Origin: Xiphias gladius
Taxonomy: Eukaryota; Chordata; Actinopteri; Istiophoriformes; Xiphiidae
Direction: 5' to 3'
Assembly (NCBI RefSeq): GCF_016859285.1
Contig: NC_053422.1
Coordinates: 11,455,501 to 11,519,500 of the forward strand
Length of the DNA: 64,000 nt
Under the pieces are notes generated by a model. It was not told the origin of the DNA, searched no databases, and was given only the letters and a program-made list of their open reading frames with translations. Within the stretch, counting starts at the first letter, position 1. Each line of letters opens with the position of its first letter. Positions 33,590 through 45,079 of the stretch are shown in pieces. The translations under genes and the position numbers were made by a program.

Positions 33590-33790
33590 CTAGCGTCTCT
33601 CAGACAGGGAATGTCGACCAACTTTGTCATAAGGGTAGCAATGGTGAGTGTTATAATTAACTCCAGTGATAAACCTGAGGGCAGAGTGGTAAATGGAGTC
33701 TAGGGGCCTCAGAGTGGGGACAGCAGCATGTTGATATATGACCTCCCCATAATCCACGACTGAGAGGAAAACTGGTCTTTCCACAGCTCA
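33590..33790 (-). mobile_element. Fragment of a LINE reverse transcriptase
   Basis: The complement reads PVFLSVVDYGEVIYQHAA, then LRPLDSIYHSALRFITG, then THHCYPYDKVGRHSLSERR. This is the thumb/post-palm region found in fish non-LTR retrotransposons, where DYGD(I/V)(I/L)Y and YHSALRFITG are hallmark strings. It is open over about 64 codons but truncated at both ends. Confidence 0.75.
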
Positions 33791-33825
33791 GAGGGAAGCT
33801 GCCTTCGTTACCGCAGAGAAAGCCG

Positions 33826-34200
33826 AGCTTAGAAGAAGAATCCTTTATTCTCCAAGTACATTTTACACACACAGGAAATTTGACCTCTGCATTTAACCCA
33901 GCCGTAAGTAGTGAACACACACGTACTAGGAGCAGTGAGCAATGAGCACACAAACACACACCCGGGGTAGTTAAGGGGGGTAAGGGCACTTCAGCCGTGG
34001 CTGTTGAGCGAGGGGAAAACATTTCTCTAACCTCTAGGCCACGAATTGTCACATGATGAGGATTGTAACGTTTTGCGTGAAATCTGTCAGCTGTTTTTCA
34101 CGGCCTGACAGACGATGTTTGGTTTCACTTCTGCCCCAGTCGGGGATCGAACCCCCAACCTCCTGGTCCCGAGGCTGGTCATCAGACTCAGATACACAGT
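33826..34200 (-). mobile_element. tRNA-derived SINE sequence
   Basis: The complement carries a pol III B-box-like 'ggttcgatccc' (34143-34153), an A-box-like 'gtggcctagaggttagagaa' (about 34040), the 'ctgaagtgccctta' block, and the SINE tail 'ctgggttaaatgcagaggtcaaatttcctgtgtg...tacttggagaataaaggattcttcttc'. The B-box precedes the A-box, so two partial SINEs may be joined. Confidence 0.65.
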
Positions 34201-34203
34201 TTG

Positions 34204-34213
34204 ATATACATAC

Positions 34214-34246
<33 letters not shown>

Positions 34247-34266
34247 CATATATATGCATACATACA

Positions 34267-34299
<33 letters not shown>

Positions 34300-34631
34300 C
34301 TACATATACATACATACATACACATATATATATATATATATATACATACATATACATACATACATATATACATATATATGCATACATACATATATATCTA
34401 TACATATACATACATACATACCTACATATATACATATATATGCATACATACATACATACATACATATATCTATACATATATATATACATATATATATATA
34501 TCTATACATATATACATATATATATATCTATACATATATACATATATATATATATCTATATATATATATATAGATATATATACATATATATCTTTTCATA
34601 TACATACCAACATACATATATATACATACAA

Positions 34632-34679
<48 letters not shown>
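34204..34679. repeat. Compound TACA/TA/CA microsatellite
   Basis: Nearly 480 bases of alternating (TACA)n and (TA)n runs end in (CA)n(TA)n at 34636-34679. Long Tyr/Ile/Met/Cys-rich frames on both strands come from this repeat and are not genes. Confidence 0.97.
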
Positions 34680-35116
34680 CAGTGTGATGGTGGGTTTATG
34701 TTCAGAGGGGGTTAAAGTTATCGCTGTAAAAGCGCTGAGCTGACAGAGTCTAAACACCAGGTGGCAGTGCTGCGCAACATTAAACGGAAGCAGTTTCAGA
34801 AAAGAACAAGCTCATTGTGGACTTTCTCATTTTTATGCCAAAGACAACTCGGCATGACTTCGTTTCCTTTGTGTGTGTGTGTGTGCGTGTGTGTGTGTCT
34901 GCAAAGGCGAAAAACACCTGTTATACTACACATTTGACAAATCCTGACGATTGACGCACAATGCGCACCCCCGCTAACTACGCACACTTGTACGAGTGTT
35001 GCCTTCAGGATCTGAAACGGCCCCGGAAAAGATGAGAAGCAAACAGGGTGCAGCTAATTACAGACAAATCACGGAAAAAAACGTACATCTGACTGACAGC
35101 TGTGAGGCGTTTTGTC

Positions 35117-35239
35117 ATTGGTCGGGTTTGGATCAGACGCTATTTGAACCCGCCTACGTCCTCCGTGCTGCCCAATCGGCTCTGACTTTTTTTTTTTTTT
35201 TGTTTCGTCCACCCCCCAACCCGGCGTCTCCGGTATAAA
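35117..35239 (+). promoter_or_regulatory. mid1ip1l: Core promoter of mid1ip1l: two CCAAT boxes and a TATA box
   Basis: A reverse CCAAT (cattggtc, about 35117) and a forward CCAAT (cccaatcgg, about 35171) precede tataaa at 35234-35239. Transcription would start near 35264. A downstream donor (ttcag|gtcagt, 35376) and acceptor (ccccttgcag, 35749) define a probable non-coding first exon and a 374-base intron before the coding exon. Confidence 0.6.
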
Positions 35240-35842
35240 GGCGAGGGTCAGCTGGCAGTCAGTTGGGGAAATTTTCATGTTCCTTCCCGGCGGGCGGTGT
35301 GCTGATCCTGAGACGACTTGGTTTATCTAACCAGCACGCCAAGAAAGCTTTTCCTCAGGTTACTTCGTGGTTCAGGTCAGTTGCGCATCCTTGTAATCAA
35401 AGCCTCCGTAGCGAGGACTCGCGACCATTTCAGTGGCGGAGAGTCAAGGTCATATTGATGTGACTACAATGCGGCAAAAATTTGAAGGTGGTGGTTCGCG
35501 TAGTAGTCGAGATGTTGTGGGGTTTTCTTTTTTTTTTGGCTGCTTGAAAACGGTTTGTGCTCAGTGGATGAGAAGAGAAACAAGCTGCCTCTATTTCATC
35601 ATGTTTCCTGCAACCTGGATGGACTCTAATGGGGAGGGGGGGCAGGATATGAGTAGTTACCTTTTCTGTCCATGCTGAGTGTGTAAACCTGCATTTCCAA
35701 TGGCGTGCACCTTCCCTGCGTCCTCATGTTTCCTCCCTTCCCCTTGCAGATCAGCCACCTCCTGAAACATCAAGCAGCGCTGCCTTAACAGCCCCACCTG
35801 CCAGCTCTTCACTGTAACCAAGCCAACCTAAAGCCTTGAAAA

Positions 35843-36334
35843 ATGATGCAGATCAGCAGCGACTCCGCCAGCAACAAGCACTCCCTCATCAACGTCATGC
35901 ACCGCTTCATAGCCGCCGCCAACAACATGGACGAGACCATCATGGTGCCCAGCCTGCTGCGCGACGTGCCGCTGGAGGAGCAGGCGGCCAGCGAGGTGGA
36001 GGCAAACAATAACAATGAGCCGCCGTGTCCCAACAAGCAGAGGGACATGTACGAGCACTACCTGCTCCTCAAGTCCATAAAGAACGACATGGAGTGGGGC
36101 CTGATCAAGAGGGAGATGAGCAGCGGCGCCAGCTTCCTGGAGATGGCGGTGAAGCAGGAGGAGCAGCAGCCGGTCACCGGGGACCTGCTCCCGGACGACA
36201 ACTCGGACCTGGAGCATCAGTTTCACTATCACCTCAGAGGACTGTTCGGAGTTCTGTCCAAGCTCACATTGCAAGCAGACCACCTCACCAACAGATACAA
36301 GAGAGAAATCGGAGGAGGAAACTTCATGAGATAG
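35843..36334 (+). CDS. mid1ip1l: MID1-interacting protein 1-like (Spot14 family, gastrulation-specific G12-like)
   Basis: A single coding exon of 163 aa. The N-terminus MMQIS, then KHSLINVMHRFIAAANNMD and VMVPSLLRDVPLEEQ-like text, a variable acidic middle, RDMYEHYLLLKSIKNDMEWG, and the C-terminal DLEHQFHYHLRGLFGVLSKLT and LTNRYKREIG are the hallmarks of the THRSP/MID1IP1 family. Human MID1IP1 is 183 aa, and the shorter middle here matches the fish 'like' copy. The family regulates lipogenesis through acetyl-CoA carboxylase polymerisation and binds the microtubule-associated MID1; the zebrafish gene is maternal and affects the egg cortical cytoskeleton. There are two tandem ATGs, the first taken as the start. 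A 5'UTR intron is likely, as is a TATA promoter at 35234. Confidence 0.93.
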   Translation: MMQISSDSASNKHSLINVMHRFIAAANNMDETIMVPSLLRDVPLEEQAASEVEANNNNEPPCPNKQRDMYEHYLLLKSIKNDMEWGLIKREMSSGASFLEMAVKQEEQQPVTGDLLPDDNSDLEHQFHYHLRGLFGVLSKLTLQADHLTNRYKREIGGGNFMR

Positions 36335-36758
36335 AAATCCCTGATGTTGGCTTTTTTTTTTTTTTTTTTTCTCTCTCTCTCCCCCCACCCCTGACTGCTT
36401 GACTTGCAACAATGGGATGTGTTGAAGGGCCCCATCTCTTCATCATAGATCTCAATGGACAGTGAACTGACCAGGGCAACCACTATGTGACTTCTCACTC
36501 CTGTGTAGCGACACTCCAACTTCCCTCTTCTCCCCCCCCAGACCAAACGTACCTGAAGCCAGTGACGCCCGCAGCACACGTCTACCTGCGCCTGCCTGTC
36601 AGCGCAGCGGCCGACACGTCGTGCTCGGTGGAGGTTAATCGAATCTGTACCCCAAGTCCAAATGAAGCACAGCTCTGGTTTATGCAGAAACTCGCCCTCC
36701 CCCTTGTCTTTCGTTTCAAATTTGAACACTTGTCACCAGATCGATGTGTCTGATTGTG

Positions 36759-36764
36759 AATAAA
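36759..36764 (+). terminator. mid1ip1l: Poly(A) signal AATAAA for mid1ip1l
   Basis: It lies 425 bases after the stop, followed by a G/T-rich stretch. A second AATAAA near 37075 is possible. Confidence 0.65.
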
Positions 36765-37199
36765 AAGTTTGCCTGTAGGAGATATTGAATGCTGGTTATT
36801 CTGTCCCTCCTTTTTAAAATATACAGAATGAGATGATTTTTAATGCTGAGCTGAAGGGCTCTTACCTGCAGAAGTTTAAAACTTTCCACTTGGTGTTACT
36901 GTAACATGGTGTGCCTTGACTTTTTGTATACTGTCATGCCCTGTTCAGTTAACTCGCCATTGTCTGTCTGCTTAAGTGGCTCATTAAGGTGTTCATGAGG
37001 AAATGGCTCATCTGTTTGTCCCAGGGATATTTCAAAACCAATTTTATATTGATGCAGAAATGCAGTAAAAGTGAAATAAATAATTGGAAACTTTATTTTC
37101 TGGCTCAGTTTCTTTTGTCACTGTCAACAGGAAGGATGTTGGAGGTGTTGGTGCCTTTTCTGATAGCAGCTCATGTAGAAACATTTTGTGTTGTGGCTT

Positions 37200-37860
37200 T
37201 TTTTTTTTTTTTTTTTTTTCGATTGTCGTTGCAATTTAGCATCAAAATATTGCAATTCAACTTAACCTAAACTTTGAATGGCAATGTTGGCGTTTGGCCG
37301 TATTCCCTTTTTATAGGTTAGGTTAGCTTATCTCAAGACAAACTACAAAACAATTAAATATGCATTTGTGCCTATATTGTCACATGCATTACAAAGTGTC
37401 TGGATGTATCAGTCCACAACCTATTTTTGCACTCGCTGCTTAATCTGATAAATTTCTTGACATTTACAGTCTGCTAATCATCTGAAATTGTGGGAATAAT
37501 AGCTGAGAGGGCCATAAAAAGCTGTAAAGTGCAATCACCTACCAGATAAGATTTTATTTTGAGACAATAAACTTGATTAAAAAATAAATGGCACCTTGGT
37601 GGCACAGAGAACATGATCTTTATAATCTCTGGAGATTTACAGGATATCAGTCACAGATTTCTGCAGCTCTGTCACATTGAACACGATGGCAGTGGAGTAT
37701 AAATGAAACATTAAATTGATGTATATGTTGCTCAAAGTGGTTGCCCCCATCAGCTGCCACATCTATCCATCACCGAGTGAAACCCTCCCCTTAGCAACAG
37801 CTCCACCAAAAGCAGCCAATCCCTTCGCAAAGGGTTTTTTTTTTTCTGCCCCCCTCTCTC
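37200..37860. other. Intergenic DNA after mid1ip1l, no gene seen
   Basis: It contains a T21 run (37199-37219) and a (TC)n tract (37854-37873). No open frame with family features was seen on either strand. Confidence 0.5.
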
Positions 37861-37879
37861 TCTCTCTCTCTCAAAGGCA

Positions 37880-38175
37880 CAGCAGTGATTAAGAGATTGT
37901 CGTGTGATGAAGGGCACCCAGGAAGTGAGCGGAGGGCAGACATGGTCAAACAAGCCGATGCTCCCCTGACCAGCAGCGGCGAGGATGCCGAGGGCAGAGA
38001 GTTTGCATAAAAACTGCTGCATGAGCCCTGTGGTGAGAGGCCTGCAGTCCTCTGCTGTTTCCACTCACAATGGGCCATACAAATGGCTGCAAATCAAAAT
38101 GGCTGTGCTGGTCAGCGTGCCTCAGCCCACTCAGATTAACTGGGTCAACCAAACTGGTGACAGCTGGTGACACAG
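37880..38175. promoter_or_regulatory. Candidate conserved non-coding element
   Basis: This 300-base block between a TC tract and repetitive sequence has balanced composition, no repeat signature and no stable open frame. It contains tttgcataaa, atggctgcaaatc and tcagattaactgg. It is proposed as regulatory by exclusion only. Confidence 0.25.
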
Positions 38176-39103
38176 AGAACTTCAGTCGAAAAGGGGTTTT
38201 TTTACTCTCTCTCTTTACGGCAAACTAATCTACATATTTACTGGTCATTTACTCTGTTATTGAGTCCAAAATTAAAGCAGCTGTAATCTATATCTCTAGA
38301 ATTACAACATATCACATGACAATGTGAAAACAATGTGACTTGAAAGTCGCTCGAAATTATGTACCTACAAATAATTATCACCTGAACCTGCAGCTCCCCT
38401 CGGCTTTACGGAGCCTTATAACACGTTTCAGCTCATTGTTTAGCTGTCCGCCCCATAACTTCAGCGTCTTGGTTGACTCTGACCGCCCTTGTAGCATAAT
38501 TTTCGGCGGCAGCAGCAGGCAGCCGTTCGCAGTGAAAAAGCCCTAAAAATCCAGCGTACACCACGGTGAGAGACTAGCCGGTGAGCATGGCAGAGCTGTG
38601 GTCACATCGTGTTTCAACTGCCACTGTGGAGAAAAAGTTGGTTTATCATTTATCCACTTTTGGTGATGCTCCTTTAGAAGTTTCAAGGTCTCTCCCAGGG
38701 CCTTAGACGGATGCTTTATGAGTTCGGGGGGGGGTGCGGCTATATATTACCATAAATGGAAATAAGCCAAGCTATGTCTGAGCTTCACTTTATGACCAGT
38801 GCATGGACAGCGCCTGAACATTATATATGTTTCTATCCGATTGGATGATGTGTTTGGGTAGAAGTAAAGATAACCAATTGGAACTAAGTTCTTTGTCTCA
38901 AGAAACACAATAAAAATGATTGTAAGACTCTTTCTATTGAGAGACTCTCCTTTGACTTCTTGTGATAAGGTTTGTTTGGTTCCTCTATTGTAACTTACAA
39001 TATATTTCACTTTAACCCTATCAGTGTTTTGTGTGTTTAATTGTGGTCAGAGTCTTTTAAAGAAAATCTTCCACGGCTCTAACAAATGGCCAAAACTTAT
39101 TGT

Positions 39104-39685
39104 AGGTTTACAGCAAGAGTTTGGTATTTTGGGAAATATGTATGTTTGTTAGAAAAATTAAATTGATTCCACTCTCATATCAGCAGGCGGTTAGCTTGGT
39201 TTAGCATAAACACTGGAAACAAGGGTGCACAGCTAGCCTAGCCTGTCCAAGGCGCCATAAATCTCACTAATTAACGTGTTATATCTTTTTTTGTTTAATC
39301 TGTACAAAAACCAAAGTGGAAAAATAAAAACAATTCACCCTTTTACAGGGTTCATGTGCCTGAAAATTGCTTGGCTTTTAGCAAATTTCCAGGCAACCAG
39401 CAGGGACTCCATGAAGTTACTGCCCCAGGCCAATGAATAGTGCTGCACAAGACCCGCTGTAAAACAAGATACGTGTTAATCAGTGATCTTAACAAGTGCT
39501 GGTACACGAAATTTGTTAACTTGAGACAGAGCCAGGGTGTTTCCCTCTGTTTCCAGGCTTAATGCTAAGCTAACCAGCGGCTGGCTGTAGCTTCATATTT
39601 AATGTACAGACAAGAGAGTGGTTTTCTCGATCTACAGTAACTTATCAAGAAAAGGAATAAGCATATTTCAAAATTTCAAACTGTT
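39104..39685. mobile_element. Foldback-type MITE with inverted ends
   Basis: The left end 'ttttgggaaatatgtatgtttgtta...ggttagcttggtttagcataaacactggaaacaagg' is inverted at the right as 'ccaggcttaatgctaagctaaccagcggctggctgtagcttcatattt...gaataagcatatttcaaaattt'. The layout matches a frequent fish inverted-repeat element; the interior is non-coding. Confidence 0.75.
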
Positions 39686-41099
39686 GCTTTGACGCTACGA
39701 TTTATTTAACTCACTGGTAACATTATTCTAGTTTTAAGAGGTCAGGAGGAAGAAAGTGCAAAGAGTAGAATATAGAACTAAATAATTTGTTTAGACAGAT
39801 ATTTCTTGCAGTAAATGAGTGACATCTCTTCAGATTCATGCTTAAAATGTGTACTTGCGATTGCACACTCTCTCCAAAGAAACCTCCAAAGGCTTGAACC
39901 ATGACAGTGATATTCTGTAATACAGCTCTCGCTGCCACTGCACAAGTCTCCCCAGTCCCATTAATGCATTGGGAAACCTGAGAGCAAATGGTTGTTACCA
40001 CTCAGTCTGTGCACTGCAGATTTGAAATGGTTCCAAGTTGTGAGGAATATGTGCTGTTTCATCATGCGCAGCAGACATTTACAGAAGTGAGAGTGTGAAG
40101 TATCAGAGTCCACTTTATTCTTAAATGTTGAGTAGCGTTTAATGTGCGGTATAAAATCTGCTTATGCTACACGCTTATGGCTTTATAGAAATCTGGACTT
40201 TAATGTCACGGGGTGTTTAGATATGATGATATTTTTTTAATGCTTGGGGAGAAGTGGGGTGTTGCAAGGGGTTTTGGGTTCAGTGTAACGTGACGGACAG
40301 ATCTTGGGACACGGCCGACATTTGGTGTTGAAAGGCCTCTTGAATCTCTGTGTGGTTGGCAGGTCTTTGCCCTGCCCTGCCCTGCCAACATGAGGCTGCG
40401 TGATTACAGACTTGGCAGACAATGGCAGCGTCTGCACGCTGTCCCTTCCTTGGCAACACCCCGCTTCGCTTCGGCAGCACTGTCTGTTTCTCAACGGCTC
40501 TAAAACTCCTACCTGACCTGGCAAAAAAAGCTCCAGACAGCCAGACAGAGCGAAGATGATTACTTTATGAGGCACGGGTCAATGTGATGCAGTTGCTGGA
40601 GGAGGGTGACACCTAAGGGTCAATAATGTGGCACTAAAAAAGGGCGTGTATCTGCACCTACTGTACAAACATATATCTGGCTGCCATGCCTACACCTTGT
40701 TAGCTCTTATCACCTGCTCACCTTTATTCTACACTTTTCTGTGGGCTCAGTGCTGCTCCCTGAATAAACACCCGAATGCATACACTCTATTGTTGGCTTT
40801 GATATACAGGAACGTGTCTGCGAACCTTTGGGTTTACTGTGAAAACCAACAACAGAGATTAATATGTGAACCTGAAACTGTAAGTGAATTTGAACAGAAC
40901 TAAGAAAACATTTGCTCAATTTTCAGAGGCCTGCAGCAGATGTTTAACCTACTGGCAGTGGTGGGGGAAGTATTGTGAGCTTTCAATAAGTACATTTTGC
41001 ATATAATAATTTTAATAAAGTAAGATTTTGATTGCAGGATTTATTCGATTATTGGGTTACTAATCCTAATTTATAGATCAGTTATAAGGCAATAAATAA

Positions 41100-41830
41100 G
41101 AGCAACTTTTGTGGAAAATCCTCCTTTATCCTGACACTTTGCTCATCTGTAAAGCCGGCTCTTTGATTCACTGGGGAGACCTCTCCAATGGAAAGTTTGA
41201 CTGCTTATCTTCTGAAAAAAAAGGGCTGCAGCACATCTGGACCAAAATCCATTAATAAAGGGATTAATAACCTTTACAGCTGCAGACTTATTATGATACA
41301 ACCATTTGTTAACATATACATAGAGTTTGACTTGCTACTTATATGTCTAAAAAACTTAATATAGTCCAAAAAAATTAGAATTTTTTTTTTTAATATTCAT
41401 GTTATAAGGAGCTTTTTAAAATTATATTTTAAAAATGTATAAGTTCCAGTTCTGTTGTTTAAATAAAGACTCTCTGGCATCAGTGTGCCCCCATTTAAAT
41501 AAAATGTTTTGGTAAAAACATGGCAGTGTGTTTTCTATTCAGACCTTATGCAGTTATAAATGTCGGTAAACCATTAACAAGTACTAAAGGTTTCTCAATT
41601 TGCTGCAAGTAAAGTCATTAATAAAAGTCTACAGTTGTAAAATAAATTTAATGATCTGCTTATAAATGGATGATAATTCAGATGTCCGGCAGCCCTTTTC
41701 CAGAGGATAGGCAGGCTATTGGAGAGGTCTCCCTAATGAATCAAATGAACTTGCTTTAAAGGAGGATGTCCCACAATCTGGCAGCCCGAAAGCTGTTCCT
41801 ATTAATGGCTTATAACTAATCTATAAAGCA
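41100..41830. mobile_element. Inverted-repeat non-coding element
   Basis: 'tttgattcactggggagacctctccaatgg' near 41161 is mirrored by 'ggctattggagaggtctccctaatgaatcaaatgaactt' near 41713, so the outer parts are inverted around an AT-rich centre full of attaataaag-like repeats. Confidence 0.65.
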
Positions 41831-42839
41831 TTAGTAAAAGTGTTATTAGCCAGTAATAAAAAAAAATTGATTACAATTACAGAAAGTGGTACCAACTTGC
41901 TTGAAGGGTCCCTCAAGTGGGTGTTCAAGTTGGTCCCAGGCTAACTGTTGCCTGCGATTAAAACCAGTTTGTTTTCGTGTAACGTGATGCACGTCGGCGT
42001 GAGCAGGGGAGTTTGCCCCGCTAGGCACTGCCATGACGTAAAATCGACTCATGTGAAAGACGGTGGAGCCCACATCGCTGTGCAGGGCCCGGGCTTACAA
42101 TGTGCTGCCTTGTGCTGCAGATGTAATGAGAACCAGCACACTCACTGATGTTATTAACATTTCTGTGTGTTCGATGTCTCCCAAAAAGCACAAGAGCCGC
42201 ATGGTCTTTAGAGAGTCATTTCTTTGAGGGCTGTGAGGACTCATGGCGAGAGTCCTTTGGCTAATTTTAACTGTCAGCAAAATATTTCAGTTTTTTTTCC
42301 CCCGAATATAGTTAATAGAAAGTATATATGATGTACAACTTTTGAATTGTGCCAGAGCAAGATGGCTCAGAAACAGATCATACACGGAAGTGAAAAACTG
42401 TGGCTCGTTTTTGTTCATGTTTAACGCCATGTGATTTCTGTACTGTGATCGATTAGCATATCAATGTGTCACCTCATGGTTGAGTGGCATAAGCTTCGCT
42501 CAGTAGCTAGCGCTGTTTTGAATAAGGTCTAGCGTGGAGGAAGTGATTTAAAGGTGCTGTGTGGCTCTTAAATCTGGCACTAGAGCATTCTGGGACCATG
42601 GGTGGGGTTAGAAAGTTTTGAATGGGGGGGGTGGCAGACTGCCAGACCAGACAGGCACAGTTTGTAAAATAAAAGGTCCCCGCCCCTCCCACATAGGAGT
42701 AAGAAACCTGAAGTGTATAGACTAAAGGAGCTGTGCCTTTTTTTGGACGTTTTGTGTCTCTTTTTATCCATTCTGCAGTTTTAGGGTAATTTTGACTCTC
42801 TGTGATCGCTTTGCATGTTTTTGTGGTAGTTTTTTGGCT

Positions 42840-43005
42840 CTTTATAATAATTTTACTTTAAGTAAAGTATGTTGCATATAATAGGTTTACTTAAGTAAGA
42901 TTTTGAATGCAGCACTTTTCTTGTAACGGAGTATTGTTACATTACGGTATTAGTACTTTTACTTGGGTTAAGAATTTGAATACTTCTTCTGCCGCTGATA
43001 CTGCT
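42840..43005. repeat. Copy of the 'acttttacttaagt' family
   Basis: It contains 'ttttactttaagtaaagtatgttgcatataata', 'cttaagtaagattttgaatgcagcacttttc' and 'agtacttttacttgggttaagaatttgaatacttcttctgccgctg'. Confidence 0.7.
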
Positions 43006-43439
43006 GTTCTCTACAGTCAGGATTTTTTGGAGGTTACTATTCCTACATTATTAATTTTGACTTTTGAACAAGGCCTCTATATTAACCTTTGATTAAGGCA
43101 CAAAAAATTAAAACCGTTAATCCAGTGTATTAGCGTGAGTTTCATGTTACAGATGAAAGCTGCTGTCTGGTCGCTCAGCCTCAGATCCGTCTCAGCTCTT
43201 TTGTCTTATCAGCAAGGAGGCGCAGCTGTGAAGCTGGGAACACCGTGTTCTCTTTTAGCAGGGGCTTTGCAACTGAACCCCCACAACACAGGGACCACCC
43301 GCCTCCCTGTGTTTTCCTCCACTTTACGATGACCTGGGCCAGACTGGTATCTCTGTGTACTCTGTTGTTTGGGTTACAAAGGCACTTCCTCGCTGGTCCT
43401 CTCACCTGGGAGGAGAAAATACTGAATTAAATTAAGAGC

Positions 43440-43700
43440 ACAAGACTTTTGTTTGTTTTTTCCGCAGGATAAAATCCACCTATCCCCGGAGGTACATTTT
43501 CAAAACCCAGCACATGGTACTCAGCCATTGCTGGTGAGCACCACGCCACGATCAGTATGTGCCCGCTCTGTGCAGATCATATAGGGGAGGAATTTATACG
43601 GTTATGCAAGAGGCGAGTGGGTGTGGAGTCCAGCTGGAGCAGCTTATGGCCTGACAAAGTGTCTCTGACAGCAAACAATCCTCTCAGCTCAGCCTTCTCT
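43440..43700. promoter_or_regulatory. Second candidate conserved non-coding block
   Basis: Non-repetitive, GC-balanced sequence (from 'ccgcaggataaaatccacc' to 'aacaatcctctcagctcagcc') embedded in AT-rich repeats. It has no open frame and no repeat motif. A regulatory role is a guess from contrast with its flanks. Confidence 0.2.
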
Positions 43701-43849
43701 GACGCGCGCACACGCTCATAAACACTGTCGCATATATAGGTCAATGCAACCTTCTGTCACGCACACAATGCACTACACACACGTACAGAAGCAGATTGGG
43801 GTTTTAAGATGCTCATGTGTCATATCACATTTAACATATATGCCCCTTT

Positions 43850-44585
43850 TGCTGTAGTAAAAATAGCAGAACCGCCCTAAAAATACTGTTAAAAGTGAAA
43901 CTCCTTTATGCACGTTTTTACTGAAGTAAAAGTAGAGATGTATCATCAGCCAAATGGTACTTAAAGTATCAAAAGTGAAATTTTTCATTAGGCAAAATCA
44001 ACCCATTCAGAGTGTTATATTGGGTATTTTCAAATATAATAATACATAATATTTTAGAAGTTGTTGGCATGTTTTGTATCTGAAATCTCATTCTACAAAA
44101 TAACACGTAACTATTAAAACTACTCCATTAAAAGAAAAGTTCTGCATTCAAAATCCCGCCTGAATAAAATTTCATATGCAACATGTACTTAAAGTATCAA
44201 AAGAAAAGTATTAATGGCTCCTTTATGAGTGTTTTATTCTTATATATCTTTGGATATATATTGGATTATCATTGCTGATGCATGAAAGCAGCACTTACTT
44301 TATATAATATTGTCTAGTTAAACTGATAAAATTCCATCATTGTTTGTACAGTTCACACTGTATATTTTGTATACAATGTCTATATTATGTATATATACCT
44401 TCATTTGTAAAGTAAATAGTTATTGTAGCTGTTAGATAAAGATGGTGGAATAAGTAGTACATTATTTTAGCCTGAAATGTGGTGAAGTAGAAAGTTGAAC
44501 AAAATGGAAATACATCTGTAATATACAACTACCTAAAAATTGTACTTAAATGTACTTAGTTACTTTCCACCAGTGGCCTCGTGAC
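43850..44585. repeat. Cluster of 'acttttacttaagt' family pieces
   Basis: At least two copies: 'cacgtttttactgaagtaaaagtagagatg' with 'gtacttaaagtatcaaaagtgaaattttt' (43910-43985), then 'acatgtacttaaagtatcaaaagaaaagtattaatggctcc' (about 44183) and a terminal 'tgtacttaaatgtacttagttactttccaccagtgg' (about 44540-44578). Confidence 0.7.
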
Positions 44586-44654
44586 TATAAATGTCTCTGT
44601 GTGCCTCAGGTCCTCATTTACAGTAGTTATCTAGTAGGTAGGTGATAACAGTCA

Positions 44655-44920
44655 GGTATGTCTCTTGCAGCTGAGATCCTCTGCTCTCAGTGACATTGTC
44701 AGTGGGTACGACAGCCAGATAAAAGAGACAAGTTCTCCGCAGGTCAGGGCCTGTGTCCGTTTCTGGCCGGCTGCCGCCTTTAATTTAAACTGCAAGACGA
44801 GGGCGAGACAATGGCATAGCTTTGTGGTCACTGACATGAAGGCCTCTTTTGTCAGCGGTGCTTCGCGGACAATCAACAGAAAACACACTGATCAGATTTC
44901 CAGCATCGCACTGTGCGTTT
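44655..44920. promoter_or_regulatory. Candidate non-coding regulatory block with SOX-like motifs
   Basis: ACAAT-type motifs recur: gacattgtc (about 44692), gacaatgg (about 44807) and ggacaatc (about 44867), in otherwise non-repetitive sequence next to taatttaaac. Motif-based inference only. Confidence 0.22.
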
Positions 44921-45079
44921 GCAGCATGGAGCTCAAATTTTCTCTTCAAACGAGTGGGTTTTTTGGTTAAGTGTTTTCGTTCGGTGGTAAGAAACCAACA
45001 TGACCTCAAATTTCATGTGAGACACAGAACAGAGAGCCGCTTCAGGTTGTTCTAGACTTTCAGTGACTGTTTGTTTAAT

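Noticed and set aside
34040..34160. Possible tRNA gene on the complement
   Set aside because: A- and B-box-like strings are in the wrong order and no cloverleaf can be drawn; SINE sequence explains them.
34204..34679. Regular repeats resembling a CRISPR array
   Set aside because: The unit is a 2-4 base microsatellite without spacers, in a vertebrate genome.
34053..34743. Long open frames (up to 220 codons) rich in Tyr, Ile, His and Thr on both strands
   Set aside because: They are translations of the TA/TACA/CA microsatellite and have no non-repetitive content.
35828..36412. 194-codon frame on the complement of mid1ip1l
   Set aside because: It mirrors the mid1ip1l coding exon; Leu/Val-rich composition comes from the reverse strand of a GC-rich gene.
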